Of a DNA stretch of 31,377 nucleotides, positions 15,033 through 23,668 are shown one piece after another; the first letter of the stretch is position 1; each line of letters starts with the position of its first letter. Where the stretch lies: the NCBI GenBank assembly GCA_002432865.1, contig DJGX01000042.1, positions 1 to 31,377 of the forward strand. The letters run 5' to 3'. The DNA comes from Cloacimonetes bacterium UBA5835. GTDB taxonomy: Bacteria; Cloacimonadota; Cloacimonadia; Cloacimonadales; Cloacimonadaceae. The notes beneath the pieces are model-generated. The model had not been told where the DNA came from, ran no database searches, and was given only the letters and a program-made list of their open reading frames with translations. The position numbers and the translations under genes were made by a program.

Positions 15033-17543
15033 ATGAAAAAAAGAGTATATCTTATTTTGGCAATTCTGATCTTAATGCTTGGTTCGCTATCTGCTAAGCA
15101 TTCAGATAAATATCTTTTAGCAAATTACACTTTGTTAAGGTGTTATCAAAATGTTCCTGGCTGGTATTATACTTTATTGGATTCAATTCAGGCAGCTAAA
15201 TTCAATGCTTCTGTAATAACCGTAATGCCTGGTGATTTTCCTAAGAGAACCGACCTTCTTTTTAACGCGATGGATGAGCGTGGGTTGGATGTTCTGCATT
15301 ATGATATGGCATTTAACCCTGATAGTAAAAACCCTGAATATGGTATTGAGGCATTTTCTATTGCTAATTATTGGCGTTTTGAAGCTGAATATGATTCTAC
15401 TTTCAAAGAGAATCTATTGGACGACAAGTATTTTTATAATAATTCCTTAACGACTGGCAAGCAAGTTTACAATGAACTTGCTTCTGGTAAATATCTTTTG
15501 CAACTAAATAATGGTCAACCTGGTTATGCTTTTAATAAATTAGAATTTCGCTGGCAGGATAAGGGCTATACAAATTATTTAATCGGTAATGAATTCCGCT
15601 TTATTCAAAGAGAATGGGCGGGTAATTTTAAAGCGAATCCCTCAGTAAACGATACTTTATTTGTAACGATTGCTTTTAAATGTTCAAATATCCCTACGGA
15701 TCCAAATGCAGAATTGATGCAATTTTCTTTTAACGGTTTTGATAATACTAAAAATGAACATAAAGTTCCACATCTGAACACACTATCTTCCGAATCTGGC
15801 TTTACCAGTAAACTAACAGTAAATCAATATAATAAGCTACCTCTTATCTCTAAAGATGAACAGGGAAATATGCTCTGGCCTCATAAAGAAATCACTTTAA
15901 AAGTTTCTTTACAGGATTTACACGATGCCGGCCTTTTGGAAGGAGGCATTTTGTGGAAATATCTACTTAGCAATCTCAATCCCCAAATCTATTGGAACGG
16001 AAAAGGAATTTTGGAATTGGATTATGTAGAATTTGAAGACACAATGAATAAACGCCAAAAGACAGATACCGAACTGATTCAAGCTGTTCGCAAAAGAGTT
16101 TATGACTTTGCAGAAAGATATGATAACATTAAATATTTCTATCTTACCGATGAGCCAACCCAAGGTCAATTCAGTTCTTATAAGCGTATCCATAAAGATA
16201 TTTTTAAAGATATAAAACATTTAACCGGTGGTTCATCTCTATTCACCTGTTCCATTTTGCATAGGAAATATGTAATAAAACCTAATAATATGATGTATGA
16301 CCATATTGGATTATACTCTCGCGAGGTTGATCCCGAAATCATCTCTTTCGATATCTATCCTCTTTGGGGTTGGATCCAATGGAATAACCCTGAAGAAAGA
16401 AGAGGAATCCAAAGACGCCTTCATTATGATATGTTGGAACCATATAAATACTATAAAGAACTCTGTATGAAAACCGGCGCAAAATATATGCCCTGTCCCC
16501 AATCTTACGGTGAATGGGTTTATACAAGCCCTGATACAGGTTTTTGGGGATTGCTGCGCCCGCCCAAATATATGCAAAAGTGTTTTCAACTTTTACCTTT
16601 ATGTTATGGAGCCGATGGTATTTTAACTTACAGAATCAATAACAAAATATATGATGCCACAGCTTTAAAATTGCGCTATCAAGAATTTACCACTATAGAT
16701 GTAGCTCCCTCAGGAGAATTAACTTTCCGCGCTGGGTGGGATGGTTTGAAAGAAGCTAACGAAAAAATCCTGGTGTATGCTGATTATATGAACCCCAAAG
16801 AATGGATTGACACGGATGTTATTCAAACAAATGGCTATCAAAACCCTGCCAAACTAGAATCGATGCTAATAAAATCAGTAGAAGTTATACCTCAAAAATT
16901 GGTGCAAAATGGAGTTGATCTCTATGATGGCTATGTGCAATGCGGACTTTTTAAAGCTGCCGAAAAATATCCTTATTTCATAATGGTTAATCGCCGAACC
17001 GAATATATCTCTATGGAAAATAATCCTAATAAATGCGATAGCTTGATGTATGTGCATCCTGATAAATTGGATGATGCCTATTTAACCGCTCCTCCTCAAA
17101 CAGTGAGATTTTATATAGATGACAACGCCAAAAATATTCTGGGAGAATATGTTGCCCTTTATGACCCCTTCGATAAAAGTATTTTCTACTCGGATAAAAA
17201 ATGTCCCGAAATAAGTATTGATCCTGGAGATGGACGCCTTTTGCAAATGTGCGCAACTTTACCTAAAAAAGTAACAGGTAAAAACGAACTTAACTATCTG
17301 GCAGTTTTAGATGGTAATCTTGTTTTGGAAAAGAATGCTGCTGTGACAGTTAACCCCGGTTGCAAATTGATTATTCAAGATAACAGCAAAATTGTGGTTA
17401 AAAAAGGTGCTAAACTGAACATTCTTGGCGAAACTGAAATTGGTGATAATGTCCAAATCCAAATATACAAAGGGGGAAAAGTATACCTAAATGAAACTGA
17501 TTGCCAATGGGGGAAAAATTCTCAGATAACAGCTGTAAAATAA
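15033..17543 (+). CDS. Large exported protein, possible glycoside-hydrolase-like barrel with beta-helix tail
   Basis: Not recognised with certainty. I chose the ATG at 15033 (836 residues): AGGAAGG lies five bases upstream and the product begins with a clean signal peptide (MKKRVYLILAILILMLGSLSA). An ATG eight codons earlier lacks a ribosome binding site. Residues about 25-130 alternate strands and helices (SVITVMPGDFPKRTDLL, MDERGLDVLHYDMAF). A beta-rich insert follows (about 140-330), then a barrel-like part with YFYLTDEPTQGQ, where Asp373/Glu374 resemble an acidic catalytic pair, and SFDIYPLWGWIQW. Many aromatic residues suggest sugar binding. The last about 65 residues (from about 769) form short repeating strands (NPGCKLIIQDNSKIVVKKG, GAKLNILGETEIGDN) like a right-handed beta-helix. 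There is no T9SS sorting tail, so it is likely periplasmic or exported another way. Glycosidase function is a hypothesis. Confidence 0.85.
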   Translation: MKKRVYLILAILILMLGSLSAKHSDKYLLANYTLLRCYQNVPGWYYTLLDSIQAAKFNASVITVMPGDFPKRTDLLFNAMDERGLDVLHYDMAFNPDSKNPEYGIEAFSIANYWRFEAEYDSTFKENLLDDKYFYNNSLTTGKQVYNELASGKYLLQLNNGQPGYAFNKLEFRWQDKGYTNYLIGNEFRFIQREWAGNFKANPSVNDTLFVTIAFKCSNIPTDPNAELMQFSFNGFDNTKNEHKVPHLNTLSSESGFTSKLTVNQYNKLPLISKDEQGNMLWPHKEITLKVSLQDLHDAGLLEGGILWKYLLSNLNPQIYWNGKGILELDYVEFEDTMNKRQKTDTELIQAVRKRVYDFAERYDNIKYFYLTDEPTQGQFSSYKRIHKDIFKDIKHLTGGSSLFTCSILHRKYVIKPNNMMYDHIGLYSREVDPEIISFDIYPLWGWIQWNNPEERRGIQRRLHYDMLEPYKYYKELCMKTGAKYMPCPQSYGEWVYTSPDTGFWGLLRPPKYMQKCFQLLPLCYGADGILTYRINNKIYDATALKLRYQEFTTIDVAPSGELTFRAGWDGLKEANEKILVYADYMNPKEWIDTDVIQTNGYQNPAKLESMLIKSVEVIPQKLVQNGVDLYDGYVQCGLFKAAEKYPYFIMVNRRTEYISMENNPNKCDSLMYVHPDKLDDAYLTAPPQTVRFYIDDNAKNILGEYVALYDPFDKSIFYSDKKCPEISIDPGDGRLLQMCATLPKKVTGKNELNYLAVLDGNLVLEKNAAVTVNPGCKLIIQDNSKIVVKKGAKLNILGETEIGDNVQIQIYKGGKVYLNETDCQWGKNSQITAVK

Positions 17544-17587
17544 GCAAAAGACAAAGTTCAGAGTTCAGAGTTAATCTTGCGGTTTTG

Positions 17588-17685
17588 GAAACAAGGATTT
17601 TAGGATTAGTTCAAGCAGATTACGCTGATGACGCAGATCTGATTTATCGAAACAAGGATTTAAGGATTATAGGATTTAGAGGATT
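17588..17685 (+). repeat. Left arm of 98-bp inverted repeat (module B)
   Basis: The reverse complement of this arm matches 18452-18549 over all 98 positions with two mismatches by eye. It is built from GGATT words (CAAGGATTTTAGGATT...) around a core containing CAGATTACGCTGATGACGCAG. Confidence 0.88.
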
Positions 17686-17760
17686 ATTGTTTTATAAATG
17701 GCGATTATTAAAGAGGGTTATGGAAAGCCCCTCAGAGTGACACAATTATAGCGACAGTGG

Positions 17761-17808
17761 CGTAAATAATCTGTCAGCTTTAAGCAGTCGGCGGTCAGCT
17801 TTAAGTCA
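17761..17808 (+). repeat. Direct repeat leader, copy 1
   Basis: This 48-base stretch starting CGTAAATAATCTGTCAGC recurs at 18152-18199 with one substitution. It shows that the duplication behind the 182-bp repeats is longer (about 270-285 bp) but has diverged in the middle. Confidence 0.75.
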
Positions 17809-17852
17809 AAATCGGCATTTTGTCATCCTGTCAGCTTTAAGTCAGTCTGCGG

Positions 17853-18034
17853 TCGGCTTTAAGCAGTCGGCTATCGGCTTTAAGTCAAAATCGGCCTTTT
17901 CTATGAGATTATTAATGACCTTATTCAAAGATAGCAAAAAAGAATGAAATTATATGGCAGATCACAAGCAAAACCGATTTTAACTCAAAGGCCGATACAG
18001 TTATATTGATGGTGGTGTAAGCCCCTAGAAAAAA
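17853..18034 (+). repeat. 182-bp direct repeat, copy 1
   Basis: Identical by eye to 18229-18410 (offset 376). It begins TCGGCTTTAAGCAGTCGGCT and ends in CCCCTAGAAAAAA. It has no coding signal. Confidence 0.92.
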
Positions 18035-18050
18035 TAGAATTTAGATAATA

Positions 18051-18095
18051 GTTCCGTTAGGAACGATACATACTAACGACGGGTTTTAACCCGGC
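18051..18095 (+). repeat. REP-like module A, copy 2
   Basis: Hairpins GTTCC-gtta-GGAAC and CGGGTT-tt-AACCCG, nearly identical to the reverse complement of 1-46. It lies between the two 182-bp repeats. Confidence 0.8.
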
Positions 18096-18117
18096 GCAAT
18101 AATGAATGGATATAAAA

Positions 18118-18146
18118 GTCCCAGCGGGACGACAGATAATAACGAC
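18118..18146 (+). repeat. REP-like hairpin, variant of module A
   Basis: GTCCC-agc-GGGAC is followed by GACAGATAATAACGAC, which parallels the GATACATACTAACGAC linker of module A. A half-copy in reverse orientation (AGCCCTGCTGGGACTT) is near 18428-18443. Confidence 0.6.
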
Positions 18147-18228
18147 GGTGACGTAAATAATCTGTCAGCTTTAAGCATTCGGCGGTCAGCTTTAAGTCAA
18201 TCTGCGGTCGGCTGTAAGCAGTCGGCTA

Positions 18229-18410
18229 TCGGCTTTAAGCAGTCGGCTATCGGCTTTAAGTCAAAATCGGCCTTTTCTATGAGATTATTAATGACCTTAT
18301 TCAAAGATAGCAAAAAAGAATGAAATTATATGGCAGATCACAAGCAAAACCGATTTTAACTCAAAGGCCGATACAGTTATATTGATGGTGGTGTAAGCCC
18401 CTAGAAAAAA
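18229..18410 (+). repeat. 182-bp direct repeat, copy 2
   Basis: Identical by eye to 17853-18034. Just upstream, a 21-base word (CAGTCGGCTATCGGCTTTAAG) is present in tandem, giving the copy an expanded left edge. Confidence 0.92.
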
Positions 18411-18451
18411 ATTTGAATAAAGATATAAGCCCTGCTGGGACTTAAACTATA

Positions 18452-18549
18452 AATCCTCTAAATCCTATAATCCTAAAATCCTTGTTTCGATAAATCAGAT
18501 CTGCGTCATCAGCGTAATCTGCGTGAACTAATCCTAAAATCCTTGTTTC
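18452..18549 (-). repeat. Right arm of 98-bp inverted repeat (module B)
   Basis: Inverted partner of 17588-17685, 96 of 98 positions matching by eye. Within it a 43-base segment (18468-18510) recurs in tandem at 18529-18571 with a 61-base period, and the second copy runs into the 3' end of the 5'-nucleotidase gene. Confidence 0.88.
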
Positions 18550-18575
18550 GATAAATCAGATCTGCGTCATCTGTG

Positions 18576-20060
18576 TTATCTGTGAGAGAACTGTTTTTTT
18601 AACTGTCTGATCATCACTTCGGTAAACAGATCTCCCGTTTCCTGAATATCAAATGGCTTAAATCCCAAATATTTATCCCATTGTCCTAGAATATAATCAA
18701 AGCTAACCACCCGGTAAATTTTATCCGGATCAACTTGTTTTCCATTTATATAATAGAGTTCTTTAGGCTTCATCAAACCAAAAAGGCGTTTTTTCTTTTT
18801 CCATTGTGTGGAACTGGTTTGCACTATATCATAGGGTTTATTTTCAGCAATTTCTCTATTTAGGGATTCCATAGTTAATAGATCTTTTCCGTAACAGGAA
18901 AACAGAACTATATAATTATTGAAGGGGAAAAGTTCATACATATCTTTTAGGGTAACAGCTCCCGCGGAAATAATTTTGCGAATGCCACCATTATTAATAA
19001 TAGCCAAATCAGGTTTATAAATATCATAATATTCATTTTTTAGGGCTTCCGCAGCCCATCTGGAGACCGCTGTTTCCTTAAATTTATCAGGAACCCAGTC
19101 CTCAGGAATGGTCGCGATTACTTTTCCTGTTTCTATATCCAAGCTATCTGCCATTACGCTAACAAATCTATTTAATGGTGTTTCCGGTAAATTTTCCGGT
19201 GCAAAAAGTGGAATAAGACAGCTTTCATAAGAAGTGATGTGGTCATTTTGTACTTCGAGATTAATTGCTCCCAAATAATTTAAATAAGCACCCGTAGAGG
19301 CAAGATAAATTCCATTCACTTTACAGGGCTCGGAAATAACTGTATGGGAATGACCTCCAATAATTAAATCCACGCGGTCATCCAATTCTGTGGCCAAAAG
19401 CGAATCCGCAGCAAAGCCGTTATGGGTAAGTAAAATAAGTAAATCACTCTGTTTATCAACTTCTTCAATATATTTATCTATTGCTTCTTTGTAGGGAAGG
19501 ATAGTTAATTCGGCTACATTTTCTCTTTTCACTTTTTCCGGCAGGTCTGTTAAAGTTAAGCCCAAAACACCTACTTTTAGAGAATCCAGCTTAAATATTT
19601 TGTAGGGGATTTCTCCAAAGGGCTTTTTACTCTCATCCAGTATATTAGTGCTGATAAAAGGATAATTTGTCAATTTCCGTAATTTAATTGTATTATTTAA
19701 CGAATAGTCAAACTCGTGGTTACCGTAGGTTGTGGCATCCAAATTTAGAGAATTAAAGACCTTTATAACTGCTCCGCCAATGGCATTATTATATTTCTGC
19801 GAGGCAAATATGCTGCCGGTTTGTTGATCTCCGGCATCTAAATATAAAGATCGGCTGGCCTTTTCTCTTTCTGCGTTCAGATAATATTCCAGATTGGCAT
19901 AACCGCCAATTTTGCCATTTTTTGAATTTTGCGGTAGATAGGCACCATGCGTGTCGTTAGTGTGAAAAATGGTTATTGGAACCGCATTGGCAAATAAGGC
20001 AGTAGTTATGAAAGCCCAAAAAAGTAAGTGTTGCTTGTATCTATTCATAGTATTCTCCAT
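18576..20060 (-). CDS. Exported 5'-nucleotidase / metallophosphatase (UshA-like)
   Basis: This periplasmic or surface hydrolase is of the 5'-nucleotidase family (metallophosphatase plus C-terminal nucleotide-binding domain). A signal peptide ends near residue 26 (FWAFITTALFANA). Metal ligands are visible: Asp36 and His38 (HTNDTHG), Asp78 (LDAGDQQ), Asn114-His115 (YGNHEFD) and GGHSHT. The C-terminal domain (about 315-490) has NNGGIRKIISAGAVT and FPFNNYIVLF. Substrate (nucleotides, UDP-sugars or other phosphoesters) cannot be told. ATG at 20060 has AAGGGA upstream; an ATG four codons on (20048) with GGAG is an alternative. It is last in the corA operon, 46 bases after kdsB. Its final residues (about FSHR) and stop are encoded by the intergenic repeat word TCTGTGAGAGAA. 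Confidence 0.93.
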   Translation of the reverse strand: MENTMNRYKQHLLFWAFITTALFANAVPITIFHTNDTHGAYLPQNSKNGKIGGYANLEYYLNAEREKASRSLYLDAGDQQTGSIFASQKYNNAIGGAVIKVFNSLNLDATTYGNHEFDYSLNNTIKLRKLTNYPFISTNILDESKKPFGEIPYKIFKLDSLKVGVLGLTLTDLPEKVKRENVAELTILPYKEAIDKYIEEVDKQSDLLILLTHNGFAADSLLATELDDRVDLIIGGHSHTVISEPCKVNGIYLASTGAYLNYLGAINLEVQNDHITSYESCLIPLFAPENLPETPLNRFVSVMADSLDIETGKVIATIPEDWVPDKFKETAVSRWAAEALKNEYYDIYKPDLAIINNGGIRKIISAGAVTLKDMYELFPFNNYIVLFSCYGKDLLTMESLNREIAENKPYDIVQTSSTQWKKKKRLFGLMKPKELYYINGKQVDPDKIYRVVSFDYILGQWDKYLGFKPFDIQETGDLFTEVMIRQLKKQFSHR

Positions 20061-20106
20061 TGTTGGTCCCTTGAAAATCTATATAGGTTAAAATTATATT
20101 GTAGCG

Positions 20107-20829
20107 TTAAGAAAGCAGTTTTTCTACCGTTGCCAAATCGGCAGGTGTATCAATTCCGATGCCTTGATAGCTCGTTTCTACCATTTTTATCGAAATCCCA
20201 TTTTCCAGAGCTCTAAGCTGTTCCAATTTTTCAATTCTTTCCAGTTTTCCTTGTTTTAAAGATACAAATTTCTTTAAGCAATCAGGAAGATAAGCATATA
20301 CCCCAATATGACGATAGTATGTTACATCAGATAGGTTATCCCGATTATAAGGAATAGCAGAACGGGAAAAATACAGAGCGTTATTTTGCCTATCCGTTAT
20401 AACTTTCACAATATTGGGATTGGTTAACATTTCCAAATCCTGTAAAGGGGTCATCAAACTGGCCATTTGCACTTCTCTATCTTCAAACACGGAAATTAAC
20501 TTTTGCAGAGGCTCTTTTTCAATTAAGGGTTCATCACCCTGAACATTCAATACCAATTCTGCTTTAGGAAAATATTGTAATGCTTCAGCTATACGATCAG
20601 AACCACTTTGATGCTTATCGGAAGTTAAAACTGCTCTACCTCCAAATCTTTTTACTGCTTCTATGATAGCTAAATCGTCTGTAGCTATACAAACAGAAGT
20701 AAATAAACCGGAATTCACTACTCTTTCATAAACGGATTGAATAATAGGTTTCCCTTTCAGCATCGCTAAGGGCTTCCCTGGAAAACGAGTTGAGGCAAAA
20801 CGAGCTGGAATAATGGCAATTACATTCAT
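20107..20829 (-). CDS. kdsB: 3-deoxy-manno-octulosonate cytidylyltransferase (CMP-Kdo synthetase)
   Basis: This cytoplasmic enzyme couples Kdo to CTP to make CMP-Kdo for the lipid A inner core. Its 240 residues are typical. Motifs: IIPARFASTRFPGKPLAM (7-24), the nucleotide-binding loop; CIATDD (47-52); SGSDRIAEA; NVQGDEPLI (95-103) with Asp99 as the likely magnesium ligand; and YRHIGVYAY. The gene implies a Gram-negative envelope with Kdo-containing lipopolysaccharide. Its ATG overlaps the mnmG stop by four bases (ATGA). No other Kdo genes are in the window. Confidence 0.97.
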   Translation of the reverse strand: MNVIAIIPARFASTRFPGKPLAMLKGKPIIQSVYERVVNSGLFTSVCIATDDLAIIEAVKRFGGRAVLTSDKHQSGSDRIAEALQYFPKAELVLNVQGDEPLIEKEPLQKLISVFEDREVQMASLMTPLQDLEMLTNPNIVKVITDRQNNALYFSRSAIPYNRDNLSDVTYYRHIGVYAYLPDCLKKFVSLKQGKLERIEKLEQLRALENGISIKMVETSYQGIGIDTPADLATVEKLLS

Positions 20830-22673
20830 TTTGCTTCCTTTTTAGCATTTTTATGTAGCCATATCATTAAGGCAACGCTATCACTATAATTAATTCCAGG
20901 AATGCGCATTGCTTGGCCAATATTTTTAGGACGGATTTTACTTAATTTTTCGCGGGCTTCGTAGGCAAGGGAAGGAATCTGGAAATAATCCAGTTCTTTA
21001 GGTATGGCAATATTTTCAGCTGTTTTAAACCGCTTAATTTCTTCTTCCATCCGATTTAAATATCCTGAATATTTAATTTCCAGTTCAAGACGATTTTGGA
21101 TATCGGCATTTACATCTTCAGGTATATGATAACCGAATTTAGGAAGATCGGTAAATGAAATTTCCGGCCGTTTTAATAATTGCGCATAGCGGATCGGTTC
21201 TTTTATTTCTCCCTTTGCCATACAGTTATGCTGTTTCAAATATTCCAGTTCCCTTTGATAAATTTCCTGGGTATGCATAAATCTTTGCCAACGGCTTTCT
21301 TCCACTAAACCCAGTTTGTAACCAATAGGCATCAAACGCTCATCTGCATTATCCTGTCTTAAAAGTAACCGATATTCAGCTCGCGATGTAAACATTCGGT
21401 AGGGTTCATTAGTTCCTCTGGTAACAAGATCATCAATCAAAACACCTAGGTAAGCATCACTCCGCTTAAATATAAGTGGGTCTTTAGTTTCTAAAGCCAA
21501 AGACGCATTTATGCCTGCTATAAGACCTTGGGCTGCTGCTTCTTCATATCCAGAAGTGCCATTAATTTGTCCTGCCAAATATAAACCCTTTATTTTTTTA
21601 CATTCCAGCGAATTATCTATTTCTTCGGGATCGATAAAATCATACTCGATGGCATAAGCATATCGTAAAATACGCGCCTCTTCTAAACCAGGAATACTGT
21701 GCACAATTTTCTCCTGAATATCTGCTGGAAGCGAAGTAGAAACCCCATTCAGATAACCCTCAAAAGTGTTAATACCTTCCGGTTCAATAAAAATATGATG
21801 GCTTTCACGCTGCGGGAATTTTACTATTTTATCCTCTATCGAAGGACAGTAACGCGGTCCAATACCTTTAATAATGCCAGAATAAAGAGCTGATTTATTA
21901 ATATTATCTCTAATAATTTTATGCGTTTCTTCCGTAGTATGCGTTATATAGCAAGAAATAAGATTCTTTAGTTCAATATCCCTGTAATAAGAAAAACCCT
22001 GAGGATTAAGATCACCTGGTTGTTCTTCTAAGATATTATAATTTAATGATCGCAGGTCTATCCGAGGAGGGGTACCAGTTTTAAATCTGCGAACTTTTAA
22101 TCCCATTGCTGATAGTGAATCGGAAAGCTCTTCGGCAGAAGGTTCTCCACTCCGTCCTCCCGAATAACTGATTTTGCCTATATGTATTTTCCCCTTCAGA
22201 AAAGTTCCCGTTGCCAGAATAACCTTGGGAGCATAATAGTAACAACCGATTTGACTGATTACTCCCTTAACTTTTCCCTGCTCTACAATTATTTCCTCAA
22301 TAATAGCTTCCATTAAATGGATATTCTGTTGTTTTTCAACTGCCTCGCGCATAAGTAGATGATATTGTTGACGGTCATTTTGAGAACGCGGAGCCCAAAC
22401 TGCCGGACCCTTACTTCTATTTAACATTCTAAAATGGATTCCAGAAAGGTCTGCACTCTTTGCTAATTCACCACCTAAAGCATCAATTTCTCTTGCCAAA
22501 TGACCTTTAGCGGGACCGCCAATAGATGGATTACAGCTCATTCTGCCTATAGCTTCTAGTTTAATTGTAAACAGAGCTACTTTTAAGCCTCTTTTGGCAG
22601 CTGCTAAAGCTGCTTCAATTCCAGAATGACCTGCACCCACAACGATGAGATCAAACTTATTGCTGGTTTGCAT
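20826..22673 (-). CDS. mnmG: tRNA uridine-5-carboxymethylaminomethyl modification enzyme, MnmG (GidA)
   Basis: This FAD protein works with MnmE to modify wobble U34 of several tRNAs, using methylene-tetrahydrofolate. The N-terminal Rossmann motif is VVGAGHSGIEAALAAAKRG (11-29). SCNPSIGGPAKGHLAREID, GTFLKGKIHIG, GIGPRYCPSIEDKIVKF and NGTSGYEEAAAQGL are family signatures. The C-terminal helical region (about 540-615) binds MnmE/tRNA. Length 615 is normal. Start ATG at 22673 lies one base after the engB stop region, and the gene overlaps kdsB by ATGA. Confidence 0.98.
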   Translation of the reverse strand: MQTSNKFDLIVVGAGHSGIEAALAAAKRGLKVALFTIKLEAIGRMSCNPSIGGPAKGHLAREIDALGGELAKSADLSGIHFRMLNRSKGPAVWAPRSQNDRQQYHLLMREAVEKQQNIHLMEAIIEEIIVEQGKVKGVISQIGCYYYAPKVILATGTFLKGKIHIGKISYSGGRSGEPSAEELSDSLSAMGLKVRRFKTGTPPRIDLRSLNYNILEEQPGDLNPQGFSYYRDIELKNLISCYITHTTEETHKIIRDNINKSALYSGIIKGIGPRYCPSIEDKIVKFPQRESHHIFIEPEGINTFEGYLNGVSTSLPADIQEKIVHSIPGLEEARILRYAYAIEYDFIDPEEIDNSLECKKIKGLYLAGQINGTSGYEEAAAQGLIAGINASLALETKDPLIFKRSDAYLGVLIDDLVTRGTNEPYRMFTSRAEYRLLLRQDNADERLMPIGYKLGLVEESRWQRFMHTQEIYQRELEYLKQHNCMAKGEIKEPIRYAQLLKRPEISFTDLPKFGYHIPEDVNADIQNRLELEIKYSGYLNRMEEEIKRFKTAENIAIPKELDYFQIPSLAYEAREKLSKIRPKNIGQAMRIPGINYSDSVALMIWLHKNAKKEAK

Positions 22674-22674
22674 C

Positions 22675-23286
22675 TTAGCTTAGTTTATCCTGAATCCAGT
22701 TATAAAGCGGTTCCATACCTGTATTATTAAGAGCCGAGACAGGAAAAATCGGCTCTTCTTGTAATCCTAAACCTTTTGCCAGGTCTTTAACTGTCTTGTC
22801 AATTTTGGTTTTGGGAATCTTATCTGCTTTGGTTGCAACAATTGAGTATTCTATTCTTCTTACCCGTAACATTTCTAATAGCATAACATCTTTGCTATCA
22901 GCAGGATGACGGATATCCACGAGCACAATTAAGGCACGCAATTGATTACGCTGCTCAAGATATCTATTAATCATCCTTCTCCATTTTTCTTGTTCTGCTT
23001 GGCTAACTTCCGCAAAACCATAACCTGGTAAATCCGTAAATTGTAAAAAACCAGAACTATCAGTTTCGTCTATTTTATACCGAATAAGAAAAAAATTAAG
23101 CAAACGCGTTTTTCCTGGAGTGGAAGAGGTCTTAGCAAGGCCTTTATGATTAGTTAGTAAATTAATAAGTGTAGATTTACCTACATTGCTTCTACCCGCG
23201 AAAGCAAATTCCGGATAGGCAGAAGCTGGATAATCACTTGGCTCAATGGCACTTTTTACAAAGAAAGATTCTACAAATCTAAGCAT
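22675..23286 (-). CDS. engB: Ribosome biogenesis GTPase EngB (YsxC/YihA)
   Basis: This small essential-type GTPase acts in large ribosomal subunit assembly. G1 GRSNVGKST (31-39), G2 around Thr56 (SSTPGKTR), G3 DLPGYGF (85-91), G4 TKAD (152-155) and a G5-like SALNN (about 184) are all present. The 203 residues match the family. It overlaps queD by 8 bases and is followed by mnmG after one base, placing it inside the corA operon. Confidence 0.97.
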   Translation of the reverse strand: MLRFVESFFVKSAIEPSDYPASAYPEFAFAGRSNVGKSTLINLLTNHKGLAKTSSTPGKTRLLNFFLIRYKIDETDSSGFLQFTDLPGYGFAEVSQAEQEKWRRMINRYLEQRNQLRALIVLVDIRHPADSKDVMLLEMLRVRRIEYSIVATKADKIPKTKIDKTVKDLAKGLGLQEEPIFPVSALNNTGMEPLYNWIQDKLS

Positions 23287-23650
23287 TTTTGTATATCACA
23301 CTGCTGCGGTCAGATTCGCAGACCTCAACTTCATAGATAGTTACTGGTTTATCAATTAGAGCTTCGTCCATTCGCTCATAGATGAATCTAGCCAAGTTTT
23401 CAGAAGTAGGATTGATATTTTTTAGCTCTTCTACTTCGTTCAAAAAACGGTGGTCAAGGTCTTTCAATATAGCCGATAACATACTCTTTAGAAAACCAAA
23501 ATCAAGAGACATTCCAATTTCATCTTGATGTTCTGTTTTCACGCAAACCCGAACCTTCCAATTGTGACCATGCAAATTACTGCAAGGACCTTGATAACCG
23601 CAAAGACGATGGGCTGCAGAAAATGTATCTATCACATTTAAGTAAAACAT
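23279..23650 (-). CDS. queD: 6-carboxytetrahydropterin synthase QueD (PTPS family)
   Basis: This zinc enzyme converts 7,8-dihydroneopterin triphosphate to 6-carboxy-tetrahydropterin, the second step to queuosine. Zinc ligands His14 (SAAHRL), His27 and His29 (LHGHNW), and the catalytic Cys23 (QGPCSN) are visible, as is MSLDFGFLK and LDHRFLNE. Length 123 is normal. The Cys23 and the lack of extra domains favour QueD over a eukaryotic-type pyruvoyltetrahydropterin synthase. No other que genes lie in the window. It sits 18 bases after corA and overlaps engB by 8. Confidence 0.93.
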   Translation of the reverse strand: MFYLNVIDTFSAAHRLCGYQGPCSNLHGHNWKVRVCVKTEHQDEIGMSLDFGFLKSMLSAILKDLDHRFLNEVEELKNINPTSENLARFIYERMDEALIDKPVTIYEVEVCESDRSSVIYKNA

Positions 23651-23668
23651 TGCTCCTCTCCCGGATTA

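Larger units (their letters stand above)
17544..18575. other. Repeat island without genes
   Basis: This 1,032-base gap consists almost wholly of repeated sequence (entries below): a 9-base word repeat at 17553-17572 (variants of AGTTCAGAG), 98-bp inverted arms, two copies of a 182-bp direct repeat, and REP-like hairpins. Open frames inside it (17501-17740 and 18102-18323) are made of repeat sequence and are not taken as genes. No terminator for the exported-protein gene was identified. Confidence 0.8.

Noticed and set aside
17501..17740. 79-codon open frame overlapping the end of the exported-protein gene
   Set aside because: It begins inside the real gene in another frame and continues into module B repeat sequence.
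18102..18323. 73-codon open frame with repeated SAIGFKQ-like residues
   Set aside because: It is a translation of the tandem 21-base words and the 182-bp repeat; copy 1 of the repeat has no equivalent frame with a start.
17588..18549. Possible insertion sequence
   Set aside because: Inverted arms are present but there is no transposase frame and no visible target-site duplication; kept only as a repeat island.
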